Counted from the first letter of the stretch, positions 43,043 to 53,900 are shown. The stretch: 64,000 bases of DNA from Flavobacterium sp. MC2016-06 (GCF_009711165.2 NZ_WMID02000022.1:1-64000); one strand, 5' to 3'. Notes: generated by a model not told the origin, from the letters alone. Translations and numbers: made by a program.

Positions 43043-45366
43043 TGGCAGAACAAAACGAAAACATAGAACAAAATATTAGGTTAAATTTTGATACCAACGC
43101 CAATGAGATAACACAGCAAGTTGATAGTTTAACCGATGCGGTTGACAGTTCAACGGATAGCGTAAGCGACAATACAGCCGAGACTAAAAAGAACGAACAG
43201 GCACAAGCCAAACTTGCAAAGCAATTAGAAGATGCAGCAAAAGAACTTGCTAAAATGGTGCAGCTGCACGGGGCAACGTCACGCGAAGCAATCAACGCAG
43301 CGAAAGCGGTTTCAACACTTGAAGCCCAATTATCAAAAACGGCTGACAACACGCGCGATTTAAACGCAACCTTTGAGCAGGTTTACGGTGAACTTCAACC
43401 GCTTACAACTCGTATGGGTGAAGCAGAAGACAGGCTTTACGAATTGGCACTTGCTGGACAAGAAGCAAGCGAAGAGTACCAAGGTTTATTAAACGTTGTT
43501 GGTGAGTATAGACGTACCCAAATCTTAACCGATAGGGCAGTCGATGCAGCAGCGGCAACATTCAAAGACAAACTAGGTGCTGCAACTCAGATTGCAGCAA
43601 CTGGAATCAACTTTGCAGCTGGCGCAATTGGTGCGTTTTCCGATGATTCAGAAGAAGCAACTAAAGTGATTCAAAAGATGCAGGCAGCAATGGCGTTTGC
43701 CGAGGGTTTAAAAGGGATTGCGGAACTTGGCGAACAATTTAAAATCGTTAAAGGTGCAATCATTGCGGCTGCAGCTGCAACAGAACTAGACAGCGCAGCA
43801 GAAAAAAGAAACATCATACAAAAAGCAATTAGCGCAACCGCAACGGGAATCCTTACAGCGGCGCAATGGGCTTATAACATCGCGTTAGCAGCAAACCCAG
43901 TTGTTGCGATTGCACTTGCAGTTGCGGCCCTAACGGCTGGTATATGGTTGCTTGTTTCAGCGTTGGCGGCTAATGAAGCAGCGGAACAAAAGCAAATCAA
44001 AACAGCACAAGACAACGAGAAAGCACAAAAGAAACTAACCGAGGCAAGAAAAGAAAGTGTTATAGTCCTAGAACGTAACCAAAAGTTAAGTGAAGATTTA
44101 GCCAAAGCATCGGGTAAAAGTGCAATCGAGATTAATAAGCTGGCAAATGCTCACATCAACGAGGCAAGCGCATTAAGTCAAAAGAACGCACAAATTGCAA
44201 AGCAAAACTTCTTACGCGAACGTAGTATTTTACTAGAGTTAAAAGAAAATGATGCGAGCGAAGAAGCTTTAAACGCTCAAAAGTCGGCAATGCTCAACGC
44301 GTATGAGGAACTACAGGACTACAACAAAAAAACCAACGATTTAAAAGTTAAAAGAATTGAATTGAATAACCAGTTTTTAGTTGATGAAACCCAAAAAGAA
44401 ACCGATGCACGTAAGAAAGCCAGCGATGAAGCACTAAAAGCGCAACAGGATGCTGATAAAAAGAAACAAGACGCAGCAGCGAAAGCAGCCCAAGCGTTGC
44501 TAGAACTTAAAAAGAAAAATCTTGAAGACCTTAAAAATGCAGAATTAAAAGCATTTAGAGAAAACCAAGACCAGAACGCAACGACAGCGCAAGAAAAACT
44601 TGACATCGCAAAAGAACGTGACCTTTTAGAGATTGAAGCACTAGCCAAAAAGGGTGAAGATGTTACCAACTTAATGGCTTACAATACTGAAAAGTACAAC
44701 ACGTTACAAAACGAACTAGATGCGGCCGACAAAGAAACCAAGTTAAAAGCAGATAAAGATTATTGGGCCGCGCAAGCAGATGCAGCAAGTGCAGCCGCTG
44801 ACAAAGACAAAGAAATCGCAGACAAGAAACTCGCTATTAAAAAAGCTGAGCAGGATTCGATTAACGCATTGGGTAACGCAGCACTTACAGCTGGTAAAGA
44901 TTTGTTTGCGAAAAACAAAGCAGTTCAAAAAGGAATCATTGCAGCCGATGGTGCAGTCGCGTTGGGTAAAGTTGCTATTAACACCGTTCAAGCGGTTGCA
45001 GCTGATAACGCGGCCAGTCCGTTAACGTTCGGTTTGCCTTGGTCAGCGGTTCACATCGCAACGGGTGCGCTTGGGGCCGCAAGTATTATTGCAAATACAA
45101 GTAAAGCCCTTAGCGCGGTCGGTGGTGGTTCGGCTGGTTCAGCCCCTGCAATGCCAAGCACACCAACAGCAGGGGGCGGTGAAACAAGAACACAAGCAAC
45201 AGCAACCCCGCAGGTTAGTTTTCAAGCATCGAGCGAAAACCAAATCGCAAGTACAATCGCAAGGAACACTAACGCGCAACCAGTGATAAAAACATACGTT
45301 GTTGCAAGTGAAGTTGCAGACCAACAAGCATTAGACCGCAAAAAGGTTGAAGCAAATTCATTCTAA
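43042..45366 (+). CDS. tail tape measure protein
   Basis: This 774-residue protein sets tail length by spanning the inside of the tail tube and is probably involved in DNA injection. It is mostly long alpha-helix and coiled coil, very rich in Ala, Lys, Glu and Gln, with heptad-like stretches around residues 1-120 and 440-600. A hydrophobic segment is present near residues 275-310 (IALAVAALTAGIWLLVSALA), and a small Ala/Gly-rich hydrophobic part near 640-695. The tail end is Gly/Thr/Gln-rich. A tape measure of this length corresponds to a siphovirus tail of roughly 110 nm by the usual rule of 1.5 angstrom per residue. Confidence 0.85.
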   Translation: MAEQNENIEQNIRLNFDTNANEITQQVDSLTDAVDSSTDSVSDNTAETKKNEQAQAKLAKQLEDAAKELAKMVQLHGATSREAINAAKAVSTLEAQLSKTADNTRDLNATFEQVYGELQPLTTRMGEAEDRLYELALAGQEASEEYQGLLNVVGEYRRTQILTDRAVDAAAATFKDKLGAATQIAATGINFAAGAIGAFSDDSEEATKVIQKMQAAMAFAEGLKGIAELGEQFKIVKGAIIAAAAATELDSAAEKRNIIQKAISATATGILTAAQWAYNIALAANPVVAIALAVAALTAGIWLLVSALAANEAAEQKQIKTAQDNEKAQKKLTEARKESVIVLERNQKLSEDLAKASGKSAIEINKLANAHINEASALSQKNAQIAKQNFLRERSILLELKENDASEEALNAQKSAMLNAYEELQDYNKKTNDLKVKRIELNNQFLVDETQKETDARKKASDEALKAQQDADKKKQDAAAKAAQALLELKKKNLEDLKNAELKAFRENQDQNATTAQEKLDIAKERDLLEIEALAKKGEDVTNLMAYNTEKYNTLQNELDAADKETKLKADKDYWAAQADAASAAADKDKEIADKKLAIKKAEQDSINALGNAALTAGKDLFAKNKAVQKGIIAADGAVALGKVAINTVQAVAADNAASPLTFGLPWSAVHIATGALGAASIIANTSKALSAVGGGSAGSAPAMPSTPTAGGGETRTQATATPQVSFQASSENQIASTIARNTNAQPVIKTYVVASEVADQQALDRKKVEANSF

Positions 45367-45372
45367 AAATAC

Positions 45373-45406
45373 AAAACCCCGTAACATTTCGTTACGGGGT
45401 TTTTTT
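45373..45406. terminator. strong terminator after the tape measure gene
   Basis: ccccgtaac, loop atttc, gttacgggg with A and T tracts on each side. It is almost identical to the terminator at 61287. It also closes the leftward lipoprotein gene at 45424, so it works in both directions. Confidence 0.9.
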
Positions 45407-45423
45407 ATGTCTTGTTGATTGGT

Positions 45424-45855
45424 CTATTTATTCTCTTTGACTGTATAAACAAATTTTGTTACGACTTTATACTCACCAGTTATTAGTTTACCCGCAATGG
45501 TACATTCTATTGTTGTCGGGTTCGTAAGTTCAAAAGTATATTTTCCTGTTCCCTTAAAGCTTACGTAAACATTACCAACCTTATCAACTGGATAAACTCG
45601 GTTTTTATCATTACCGATAACAACCTCAATCATACTTTTAGTTTCAGGGTCATATACGATACTGATAACATCATAAACCTGCTGACCCTTTGCAGGTTCA
45701 AGGTTGTAGGTTGTAAAATCATAAACCGCAAAACCTTGTGTTTTTTCTACAATATAATCAAATCTATTGCTTATGGTTTCGGTCTCGCTGTCTTCACTTG
45801 AACAACTAACAAGGCTGGTTATCGCGATAAACGCACAAAGTATTGCTTTTTTCAT
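45424..45855 (-). CDS. lipoprotein of unknown function (moron candidate)
   Basis: This 143-residue protein has a lipoprotein signal ending in SLVSCSS (Cys at 18), followed by an acidic linker (SSEDSETETISNR), a start that in Bacteroidota often goes with export to the surface. The remaining 110 residues form a beta-rich domain (VYDVISIVYDPETKSMIEVV, YVSFKGTGKYTFELTN). It is encoded against the late operon between tail and head genes, with its own orientation and terminator. Expression from the lysogen and a role in superinfection exclusion or receptor blocking are plausible but unproven. Confidence 0.7.
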   Translation of the reverse strand: MKKAILCAFIAITSLVSCSSEDSETETISNRFDYIVEKTQGFAVYDFTTYNLEPAKGQQVYDVISIVYDPETKSMIEVVIGNDKNRVYPVDKVGNVYVSFKGTGKYTFELTNPTTIECTIAGKLITGEYKVVTKFVYTVKENK

Positions 45856-45960
45856 AATTCACTTATTTAATAAGAGGCTAAAGTTAACTAATTATATTGA
45901 AGCACGCAAATAATTAATTGAATTGTTTACTTCGATTAACTCTTTTTCTATAATATCTAT

Positions 45961-47052
45961 ATGAAAAAGTACGAATTAGTTTTTAATGCAGAACACGAGG
46001 GAGTTTTTAAAATTTCGCTTGTCAAAAACCCTGCAATAGAATCAACCCTCTTACACTTCAACGAGGAAAAACCCCAAATTTTACACTTCACACAAGACGA
46101 AAAAAGAATCGTATTCGCACCTGCAATGATACCTAATAAATTAATTTTTAGGAACGATGTAAACGGTGAAAATGCGCAAGTTTTTTACACTGCTGAGACC
46201 ATCGAAAAGGTACAGCAAAACTACTTCAAAAACGGTTACAATTCTGTAACAAATATCAACCACCAAGCCGACAATGTAGACGGTGTTTTTATGTTCGAAA
46301 GTTGGACAGTAAACGACCCGCAAAACGACAAAGCAAATGCGATGGGTTTTGACGTGCCAGCTGGTACGCTAATGATGGGTTACAAAATCGATAATGATAC
46401 GATTTGGCAGGACATAAAAAGCGGAAATCTTGACGGTTTGAGCATCGAAGCAATGCTTGGGTTTAAAGAAGTACAAGACAATAACAAATTTAATAAACAG
46501 ACAATGAACAAAAAAAGCATTATCAAATCAATCAAGGATTTTTTTATGGCAAGCGAAGACAAAAAAGAGTTCGAAGCAGGTGACAAAAAAGTATATGCGA
46601 TTGAATTAAAAGAGGGTGAAATCTTAGCAGATGAAGCGGGCGAGCCAATCGGAAATGCAGAGCTAGAAATCGATTCAAAAATCTACAAAACTGACGAATT
46701 GGGAACAATCACAAGTATTGAAGATAAACCAGCAGACGAACCAAAAGAAGACCCTGCAGAAGTTGAAGAAATGGCAGAAGATGCACCAGCAGAAGACGAA
46801 AAGCCAGCAGATGAAACCGAACCAAAAGAAGATTTAAAAGCCGAAAACGAGCAATTAAAATCGGACTTGGCAAAAGCGCAAGAAGAACTTGCAAAACTAC
46901 AAGCTGAAAAGGTAAAAGCAGATGCAGAATTAACAACAATGAAAGCACAAACACCAGCAGCTGCACCAATCAAAAACGTACCAGTTCAAGCGGTAAAAAC
47001 ATACGCTGAAATGAGCAATTACGAAAGATTACAATTCAATAAATCAAAATAA
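45961..47052 (+). CDS. XkdF-like prohead protease fused to scaffold
   Basis: This 363-residue protein begins with an XkdF-like (prohead protease type) domain. Residues 1-160 carry EGVFKISLVKNPAIES, VFAPAMIPNKLIFR, VTNINHQADNVDGVFMFESW with the histidine, and IKSGNLDGLSIEAML with the serine typical of this phage protease fold. After a basic linker comes an acidic, Ala/Pro/Glu-rich segment (about 240-285) and a coiled coil (about 285-330, LKAENEQLKSDLAKAQEELA), which fits an internal scaffold. The end is basic. It lies 21 bp before the major capsid gene, the usual place for protease and scaffold. Confidence 0.85.
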   Translation: MKKYELVFNAEHEGVFKISLVKNPAIESTLLHFNEEKPQILHFTQDEKRIVFAPAMIPNKLIFRNDVNGENAQVFYTAETIEKVQQNYFKNGYNSVTNINHQADNVDGVFMFESWTVNDPQNDKANAMGFDVPAGTLMMGYKIDNDTIWQDIKSGNLDGLSIEAMLGFKEVQDNNKFNKQTMNKKSIIKSIKDFFMASEDKKEFEAGDKKVYAIELKEGEILADEAGEPIGNAELEIDSKIYKTDELGTITSIEDKPADEPKEDPAEVEEMAEDAPAEDEKPADETEPKEDLKAENEQLKSDLAKAQEELAKLQAEKVKADAELTTMKAQTPAAAPIKNVPVQAVKTYAEMSNYERLQFNKSK

Positions 47053-47073
47053 AAAAAGCTAAAAAATATAAAT

Positions 47074-48087
47074 ATGGCAATAAATTATTCAGGGGGTAAG
47101 AAAAACCCAGACTTAGAAAATATTCAAGCAGAATTATACGCTGATTCTGTAACATTTAGAGACAGAACAATCGACATTATCGAAGGTTTTAAATCAGGTA
47201 CTGACGTTTACGAAAGTAAAACAAGCGTAGCAATGCAAGACGGTTCAACGGATGCGGTAACAGCAACTGGTGACATCAATATGCAGGTTCAAAAATCAGC
47301 GGTTGCGTTGAAGTCAATCCAATATTCAGACGTTATTGACGATGCTGTATTATTCGGTACACGTTTCGAAAAATCAATGTCAGCAGGTGCGTTTAATCAA
47401 GTATCTGACGAGTTCGACAAAAAAGTACTTATTCAAATCGCGCCAGCAATCGGTGAAGATTTAGAAAGCAAACTTTGGAATGGAGCAACTACAGCTACAA
47501 AAACAGCAGTTGCAGCTTCTACATTATCAGCATCATTTAAAGCAACAGTTGCGGCAATGCCTGTAACGTTGTTTGATTCAATCCCAGTAAGAGCATTATA
47601 CAACGATTCAAACTCAAAAGTTGTTGCAGGTGCAGGTGTTGCAGATTCTGTTAAAATTACAGGTACTACAATCACAAGCGCAAACATTGCAGCTGAGTAC
47701 TCAAAACTTTATGCTGGTTCGCCTGACAAAGTTATCAACGCAACTACAGGAACAGCGAAAATTTTCGCACCACTTGCACACCGTCAATTGATTAAAATTG
47801 CGAACAATGCAGTTGGAGCAGCACAACAAGTTAACTTCTTGGTTGAGGGTTCAGGAGTAAGCGAAAAAATCTCTTACAACGGTATTGAAATCGAGTTCCA
47901 CCCACTTGTTAGCATTATGATTTTAACGTTACCTGAATACTTGAAAGTATTGGTTGATTTAGTTGGTGATATGTCATACTTAGAGATTGACAAAATGGCT
48001 AACGGAGCGCAAAAAAGATACATCAAAAACAAGCAATCTATTGCTACTTGGGTAACTAACCAAAGATACATAACAATCTACGGATAA
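47074..48087 (+). CDS. major capsid protein
   Basis: This protein of 337 residues probably has the HK97 fold. The N-terminal helix-rich arm (NPDLENIQAELYADSVTFRD) is followed by alternating strands and Ala/Val/Thr-rich parts (TATKTAVAASTLSASFKATV), and the C-terminal part with GIEIEFHPLVSIMILTLPEY and WVTNQRYITIYG is typical for capsid proteins of this kind, where a late aromatic strand ends the A-domain. It directly follows protease/scaffold and is ended by a hairpin terminator at 48097, which would allow abundant discrete transcript. The fold assignment is by context and general pattern. Confidence 0.8.
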   Translation: MAINYSGGKKNPDLENIQAELYADSVTFRDRTIDIIEGFKSGTDVYESKTSVAMQDGSTDAVTATGDINMQVQKSAVALKSIQYSDVIDDAVLFGTRFEKSMSAGAFNQVSDEFDKKVLIQIAPAIGEDLESKLWNGATTATKTAVAASTLSASFKATVAAMPVTLFDSIPVRALYNDSNSKVVAGAGVADSVKITGTTITSANIAAEYSKLYAGSPDKVINATTGTAKIFAPLAHRQLIKIANNAVGAAQQVNFLVEGSGVSEKISYNGIEIEFHPLVSIMILTLPEYLKVLVDLVGDMSYLEIDKMANGAQKRYIKNKQSIATWVTNQRYITIYG

Positions 48088-48096
48088 AAATAATTA

Positions 48097-48136
48097 AAAG
48101 AGTAATCCAGCACGTAAAATGCTGGGTTCGCTCTTT
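48097..48136 (+). terminator. hairpin after the major capsid gene
   Basis: Outer arms aaagag/ctcttt and inner stem ccagca (48107-48112) with tgctgg (48120-48125); followed by a weak T run. Possibly a partial terminator or RNA-stabilising hairpin between capsid and tail tube genes. Confidence 0.55.
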
Positions 48137-48166
48137 ATAAAAAAGACTTAAAAAATTAATATATAA

Positions 48167-48721
48167 ATGGGTTGTACAAGTGCAAATTTTAAAAGCCGCA
48201 AACTTCCTTGCTTTTCAGGTATGGGAGGTATTAAAGCGGTTGGAGTAGCTGAGTATGATAGTTTAAAAAGATTGAGCGTAACGGGTGCGGGTGTAACAAC
48301 ACTTGCAACTACTTACAGTGCATCAACTATCGCACGTTTAGAGCTAAAAAATACAACAGTTAACTATTTAGAGACTGCAACAGCTGGAGGTGATAACCGC
48401 AGCGTAAGTGTAGCGGGTGATTTGCCTTGCGTTTTCAACGTGGCAAAAGGTAAAGACCTTGAAACTGTTAACTTAATGAATGAATTATTAAAAGGTGAGG
48501 TTGTATTGTTCTTAGAACATAATGACGGCTCAATAAAAGTGGCTGGTTCTCAGCTTGGGGCGTTGGTAACAACTGGTACTGACCAAACAGGGGGTGCAAT
48601 TTCTGACCTCAACGGTTTTACTATCACATTTCACACAGAAGAGCCAGACTTTTCAAGAAACTACGTGCTAAGTTCAACCGCCTTGGTTGATTATGCAACA
48701 GCAATTAAGCCATACGTATAA
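48167..48721 (+). CDS. probable major tail tube protein
   Basis: This 184-residue protein is rich in Thr, Ala and Gly and beta-strand-like throughout. The N-terminus (CTSANFKSRKLPCFSGMGGI) leads into a region VVLFLEHNDGSIKVAGSQLG and the final DLNGFTITFHTEEPDFSRNY strand pair. This final pattern of LxGxTxTFxxxE is characteristic of tail tube proteins of Bacteroidota siphophages as I recall them. It is separated by terminator hairpins on both sides, which fits a protein made in large amounts. Placement after the capsid gene agrees. Confidence 0.65.
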   Translation: MGCTSANFKSRKLPCFSGMGGIKAVGVAEYDSLKRLSVTGAGVTTLATTYSASTIARLELKNTTVNYLETATAGGDNRSVSVAGDLPCVFNVAKGKDLETVNLMNELLKGEVVLFLEHNDGSIKVAGSQLGALVTTGTDQTGGAISDLNGFTITFHTEEPDFSRNYVLSSTALVDYATAIKPYV

Positions 48722-48747
48722 CATAGTACGTTAAACTAACATCAAAA

Positions 48748-48775
48748 GGCAGGCAATAATATGCCTGCTTTTTTT
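48748..48775 (+). terminator. terminator after the tail tube gene
   Basis: gcaggca (48749-48755), loop ataata, tgcctgc (48762-48768), followed by seven T. Perfect 7-bp stem. Confidence 0.85.
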
Positions 48776-48790
48776 ATACAATAAATTCAA

Positions 48791-49129
48791 ATGAAAGTAA
48801 TAAAAATAAATGAAATAGAACAATTCAATTGCGTACCTCGAAACTATCCAAGTGTAAGCGATGAGTTAACAGTTACTTTGATTAATGAAATGACAAACGA
48901 GCCGATAAATTTATCGTTTACTTTCAGCATTTCAGATGCATATTTAACTATAATAGTTAACGAGATACCTAACGACTTTAAGAGCGGTGAAAAGTATTCG
49001 ATAACCATTAAAAACATAACGAAAAACAACTACATAATTTACTTAGGTAAGTTAATGATTGTTGACGAGAATACAGACATACAAAATTATGAGTACCAAA
49101 GCCAATCAAACAGCCGTTTTAACTACTAA
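48791..49129 (+). CDS. small phage protein of unknown function
   Basis: This 112-residue protein is built of beta strands with regular alternation (ELTVTLINEMTNEPINLSFT, KYSITIKNITKNNYIIYLG) and so looks like an immunoglobulin-like or collar/decoration domain. The frame runs 41 bp into the portal gene. It contains the second copy of the TTAACTATAATAGTTA palindrome at 48944-48959. No family was recognised. Confidence 0.65.
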   Translation: MKVIKINEIEQFNCVPRNYPSVSDELTVTLINEMTNEPINLSFTFSISDAYLTIIVNEIPNDFKSGEKYSITIKNITKNNYIIYLGKLMIVDENTDIQNYEYQSQSNSRFNY

Positions 49130-50510
49130 CACAAAGCACGCATTTTCAGCAAATGTTATGATGTCAGCATTTCAACCGATTGACATTAAACCAACGTACG
49201 GGCGTAAGTGGATAACTAACGGGGTTAATAACTCAAACTATAAGATATATAATGATGCATACGACGACAGCCCAACCAATGCAAGTATAATCAACGCATT
49301 TGTTAATTACATATACGGGCAAGGGTTAATCGATGTTAACGGGCAAAGCATCAAAAAATACATAAGCGATGAAGATGTTCTTTTACTATGCCAAGATTAT
49401 AAAACTTACGGGGGTTATGCAGTGCAGGTTATTTGGTCACTTGCAAAGCAACCGTTAAGAATAGAACGTATTGACATATCAAAGCTTGCAATTAATCTTG
49501 ACGACAATTACCAAACTAACGGTTATTGGTATTCGTGGGATTGGTGCAACCAATACAGGTATAAGCCTGTTTTTTTGCCACTATTTACGGGTAACTATAA
49601 AGACGAAAATCTCGAAATACTTGTCGTAAAGAGACCAACCAACAAAGAGTATTTTCCAGTACCTGACTATTTAGCGGGTGTGCCTTGGGCTACGGTTGAG
49701 GGTCAATTGGCTAACGCTGCGAAACAGCACTTTATAAACGCAATGAGCGTGTTAACAGTTATCAACTATAACAACGGGCGTGTTGATGATGAAGTCGGGA
49801 TTTTACAAGCCGAAAAGGTAAGGGATAAAGTAGTCGGAACACATAACCAATCAGCGGTGTTGGTATCATTCAACGAGGGAGCAGAAGAGGGTACAACAGT
49901 AGACCAGTTAAGCCCGCCCGAACTAAACCAGCAAAACGTTTTTTATTCAGAAGAAGCAGAACGAAAGTTAATTATCGCACATAGCGCACCGCCTATCTTA
50001 TTTGCGGGGTCAACTGGTGGTAATGGTTTCAGTTCTAACGCTGACGAAATCGCAACCGCTACACGTGGTTTATTTAGACGACATATAAACCCAATGCGAA
50101 CGGTAATAATTAACGGTTTGGATAAAATTTTTAATGTAATCGATTCAACTATCGATTTAGATTTTGAAGACTTCAAAGAAGAAACAGCACTTGAAAATAC
50201 AAACAATTCAAGCAAGTCAAAAGACCTTAGTTTAATTGATGAACCAGTCGAAACAGACAGTGAACCAGTTAAGCCAGTTGATGAAGCAACAAAACAAGCA
50301 CAAGCGCAATTAAAAGGTTCAGTTGGTGGTGTTCAATCACTATTAGAGATTCAAGCGTCTTATGTTGCTGGTGCTACTTCATACGAAAGTGCAATCGCAA
50401 TCCTAGATTTAATTTTTGGTTTTTCAAGAGTTGAAGCAGTTAGATTGTTAGGAGACCCGAAACCAGCAGAAAATAACGATACAAGTAATACAACAATTCA
50501 GAATGGTTAA
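49089..50510 (+). CDS. portal protein
   Basis: This protein has 473 residues from the ATG at 49089; a TTG at 49059 gives 10 more residues that do not look like the family. The stem-clip core is suggested by DEDVLLLCQDYKTYGGYAVQ (the usual phage portal helix plus GGYAV strand), VKRPTNKEYFPVPDYLAGVP, and the late crown region with FAGSTGGNGFSSNADEIATA and RRHINPMRTVIINGLDKIF. The C-terminal part is polar and proline-containing (EPVKPVDEATKQAQ). The portal ring is the DNA gate and binds terminase. Its place after capsid and tail tube is unusual. Confidence 0.85.
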   Translation: MSTKANQTAVLTTNTKHAFSANVMMSAFQPIDIKPTYGRKWITNGVNNSNYKIYNDAYDDSPTNASIINAFVNYIYGQGLIDVNGQSIKKYISDEDVLLLCQDYKTYGGYAVQVIWSLAKQPLRIERIDISKLAINLDDNYQTNGYWYSWDWCNQYRYKPVFLPLFTGNYKDENLEILVVKRPTNKEYFPVPDYLAGVPWATVEGQLANAAKQHFINAMSVLTVINYNNGRVDDEVGILQAEKVRDKVVGTHNQSAVLVSFNEGAEEGTTVDQLSPPELNQQNVFYSEEAERKLIIAHSAPPILFAGSTGGNGFSSNADEIATATRGLFRRHINPMRTVIINGLDKIFNVIDSTIDLDFEDFKEETALENTNNSSKSKDLSLIDEPVETDSEPVKPVDEATKQAQAQLKGSVGGVQSLLEIQASYVAGATSYESAIAILDLIFGFSRVEAVRLLGDPKPAENNDTSNTTIQNG

Positions 50511-50982
50511 AATGTTATTAAAACCTAATGATATAAGCGAGATTGTAGGTTTTGGCGGTAACATTGATGTTGACCAGTTAAAACCATCAATCAACGTAGC
50601 ACAATCAACGTATCTTAAGAGAATCTTAGGGCAAGGCTTATTTGATAAGATTTACAACGATTACAGCACAAACACGCTAACAGATGCATACAAAGTTATA
50701 TACGATGATTATGTCGTTTATATACTCGCTTTTTACTCAGCAAGCGTGTATTTGTCAATCAACACAAATAAGACTACAAACGCGGGAACTTACAAAGTTG
50801 GTGTTGAGGGTTCGACCAGCGCACCACTTAACGAGGTTGCTATTATAGGCAAAAACTATGAAGCGATAGCAATAAGTTATGAGCAAAGTTTTTACCAATA
50901 CATAAGTAAAAACCCAGTTCCTGAATACACACAAGACAATAACAAAAAACAAAACTTAACCAATCTTTTAGGTTGGTATTAA
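50503..50982 (+). CDS. head-tail connector-like protein
   Basis: This 159-residue, mostly helical protein follows the portal by overlap (8 bp, or 1 bp of spacing if the ATG at 50512 is used). Features are PNDISEIVGFGGNIDVDQLK, a helix with AQSTYLKRILGQGLFDKI, and VYILAFYSASVYLSINTN near the middle. The pattern with initial helix, ILGQ.L and later YY..SA resembles the gp6-like and DUF6712-type connector proteins. It would form the ring that joins portal and tail. Confidence 0.7.
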   Translation: MVKMLLKPNDISEIVGFGGNIDVDQLKPSINVAQSTYLKRILGQGLFDKIYNDYSTNTLTDAYKVIYDDYVVYILAFYSASVYLSINTNKTTNAGTYKVGVEGSTSAPLNEVAIIGKNYEAIAISYEQSFYQYISKNPVPEYTQDNNKKQNLTNLLGWY

Positions 50983-50986
50983 ATAG

Positions 50987-53900
50987 ATGGCTCAAAAAAT
51001 TATTAATGTTTCAACACCTAACGACAACCAAGGGGATGAATTAAGAAATGCAAATATAAAAAGCAACGACAACTTTACAGAATTGTATCAAACAAAGGTT
51101 GATAAAGTTGGAGGTAAAGGATTAAGCGCAAACGACTATACAACAGCCGATAAAGATAAGCTTGCAGGTATTCCAGCAGATGCGGAAAAAAACGTACAAT
51201 CTGATTGGTTAGTAAACGATACCAACTCAGATGCTTTTATTAAAAACAAACCTGACTTAATCTCTGGCGTTGCTTGGGGTCAAATTACTGGCACGTTGTC
51301 AGACCAAGCCGATTTACAAAACGCATTAGATGCGTTACCAACATACGACTACGTTGATAGTAAAATATCTCAAACCGTTTTAAGCGGTATCACTGACTTT
51401 GCACCAAGCGAAGATGCGGTCTTTACTGCATTGTTACCAAAAGAAAACCTTTCAAATAAAAATGCTGTCAACGGGTATGCTGGTTTAGATGGTTCAGGTA
51501 AAATCTATAGTAATCAATTACCAGCGTTAGCAATTACAGATACTTACGTTGTCGCTTCACAGGCCGCAATGCTTGCTTTGTCAGATGCAGAACGTGGTGA
51601 TTTGGCTGTACGTACAGATTTAAACAAAACCTTTATTTTAAAGGCTGACCCGTTTTCTGTTTTGGCGAACTGGCAAGAACTTTTAACACCAACTGACACC
51701 GTAAGCAGTGTATTTGGTCGTACGGGTGCGGTTGTTGCAAACTCAGGTGATTACACAACAGCGTTAGTGCCTGACACTACCAACAAACGTTATCAAACTG
51801 ACTTGCAAAACACCCGAAACGATGCTACAAGTTCAATCCAAACTCAATTAGACAGCAAAGCACCGCTTGTGAATGCGAACCTAACAGGCGCACCAACAGC
51901 ACCAACAGCTGCAAGCGGAACAAACACAACTCAAATTGCAACAACTGCCTTTGTCCAGGGTGCAGTGAGTACAGCAGATACCAACGCATTACACAAATCG
52001 GGTGATGAAACTTTTACAGGGATTAAGAGCGTAACCAATACGGGTGCGACAAACATAAACGGTTTATCTCTAACAAACACCGCTAGTGCTTCAACGCAAG
52101 TTTTATCCGTAACCAATACGGGTGCAGGTCGTGGTATATTATTGTTTAACGGTTCAACGGGTGCTGGTCAAGTTGTATCAAACAATAGTTCAGGTACAGG
52201 TATTTACACAGCTAACGGCGTAAATGGTTTAGGTTATAGCTTAGATAATGGCGGTGTTGGAACAGGTTTTTATATCAACTCGCAAACTGCTTCAACTGGT
52301 GATTTAATGCAGTTCCGTAAAAATGGGGTTTTAACTTCCAAAATCAATTCTGACGGAAATATAACAACACCTAACATTTTAACGGGTGTTTTAGATGTTG
52401 CAGGAACAAGACCAGCAACGGCAAGTTTGCACGGGGCGTGGTTTAGGGGTGCTTCATCAATAAATGAAAGTTCTTTGTATAACTACAGTTCAACAAACGG
52501 TAATTACAACGGGTTTTTATACAATATGTATCACGATGGTACAAATTTCATCCAAGCCGCGAACGGTAACGCGTTCAATTTGGGTGGTGGTTATGCTCGT
52601 TTTTTGGGTAATGGTCAAAACTTCACTTGGGGTGTAACACCTACATACGTTAGCGGTGCGGGTAAAGATTCAGCCACTACGATAACCGATATAATGACAC
52701 TTGCAAGAAACGGTAGTTTGGGAGCTGGTCAAATAACAGCTAACGCGACCGTTCAAACTAACTCTTTCGTTGGTCAAAATAACGGAGTTAATACATTCAC
52801 TGTAAATAAAAATGGTGCAGTAACAGCACTTAATCAAATGAATATTGTTACCGATGGAGCAATAGACCCTATTTATTTAGATACCTATAACGATAATTTA
52901 AGTGTTGGTGCTAACTTCAACGGTAGAAAATACGGAGGAACAAGAGCCTTACCGACTTCTGTACTTGCTGGTGCTGTATTGACTGGAATTTATGGTTCTG
53001 GATATGATGGAAGTTCTATAGTTGGAGCAACAGGAGCAATAAGAGTATTAGCAAAAGAGAATTTTTCTTCTACAAACAAGGGTACTTACATTGACATTTC
53101 TACAACTCCAGTTGGTACGACAACTAGAATAAACAGAGGTACAATTGACGATAACGGAGACTTTTTAATAAATAGTACTGTAAATTCTGGTTTAGGTAAA
53201 TTACAAGTTAACGGAAACATTACGGCTCTTTCAGGGTCTAACGCTGCACACGTTGTTGTTAACTCACAGTTAACCGCATTAGATAACGCAGCGTTGCACA
53301 AATCAGGTGATGAAACTTTTACAGGTGCTAAGACTGCAATTAATACGGGTAACGTTTCGAATGTTGTAAACGGTCTTGTTTTAACAAACAATAGTACAAA
53401 TACAGGTAGTCAAGTTTTAAATGTTTTCAATAATGATGGTGGTATCGGTGCGAGATACACTAATAATTCGGTGGGTTTAGGTTTATATACAAACAATCTT
53501 GGTGCTGGTGAGGGTTTTAGAGTTCGTACACTATCGGGAATTGGTCAAACCGTATATACTGACGGTGTAGGAACGGGATTGCAGTTTAATAGTGCTACAG
53601 GTTCAACAGGTAATTTGATTGAGTTCAGAAAAAACAATGTTACAACGTTACGTGTTGATTCTGAGGGAATGTTAAGAACTTCAAACAATGGTGCAACATC
53701 AGTAAATGGTCTTGATTTTACAAATAACGGAACATCGGCAACTCAGGTTTTAACATTAACAAATACATCAACAGGGATAGGACAGCGTACAACTAATACA
53801 GGTGCGGGTGTTGGTCAGTTTATCAACAACACTAACAACGGTAACGGTTTAAATATAACAAATAGCTCGACGGGTATCGGTTTTTTTACTGATAACACTG

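Noticed and set aside
44319..44669. Serine- and phenylalanine-rich minus-strand frame inside the tape measure gene
   Set aside because: Antisense shadow of a Lys/Ala/Glu-rich coiled-coil gene; composition is the complement of that gene's codons.
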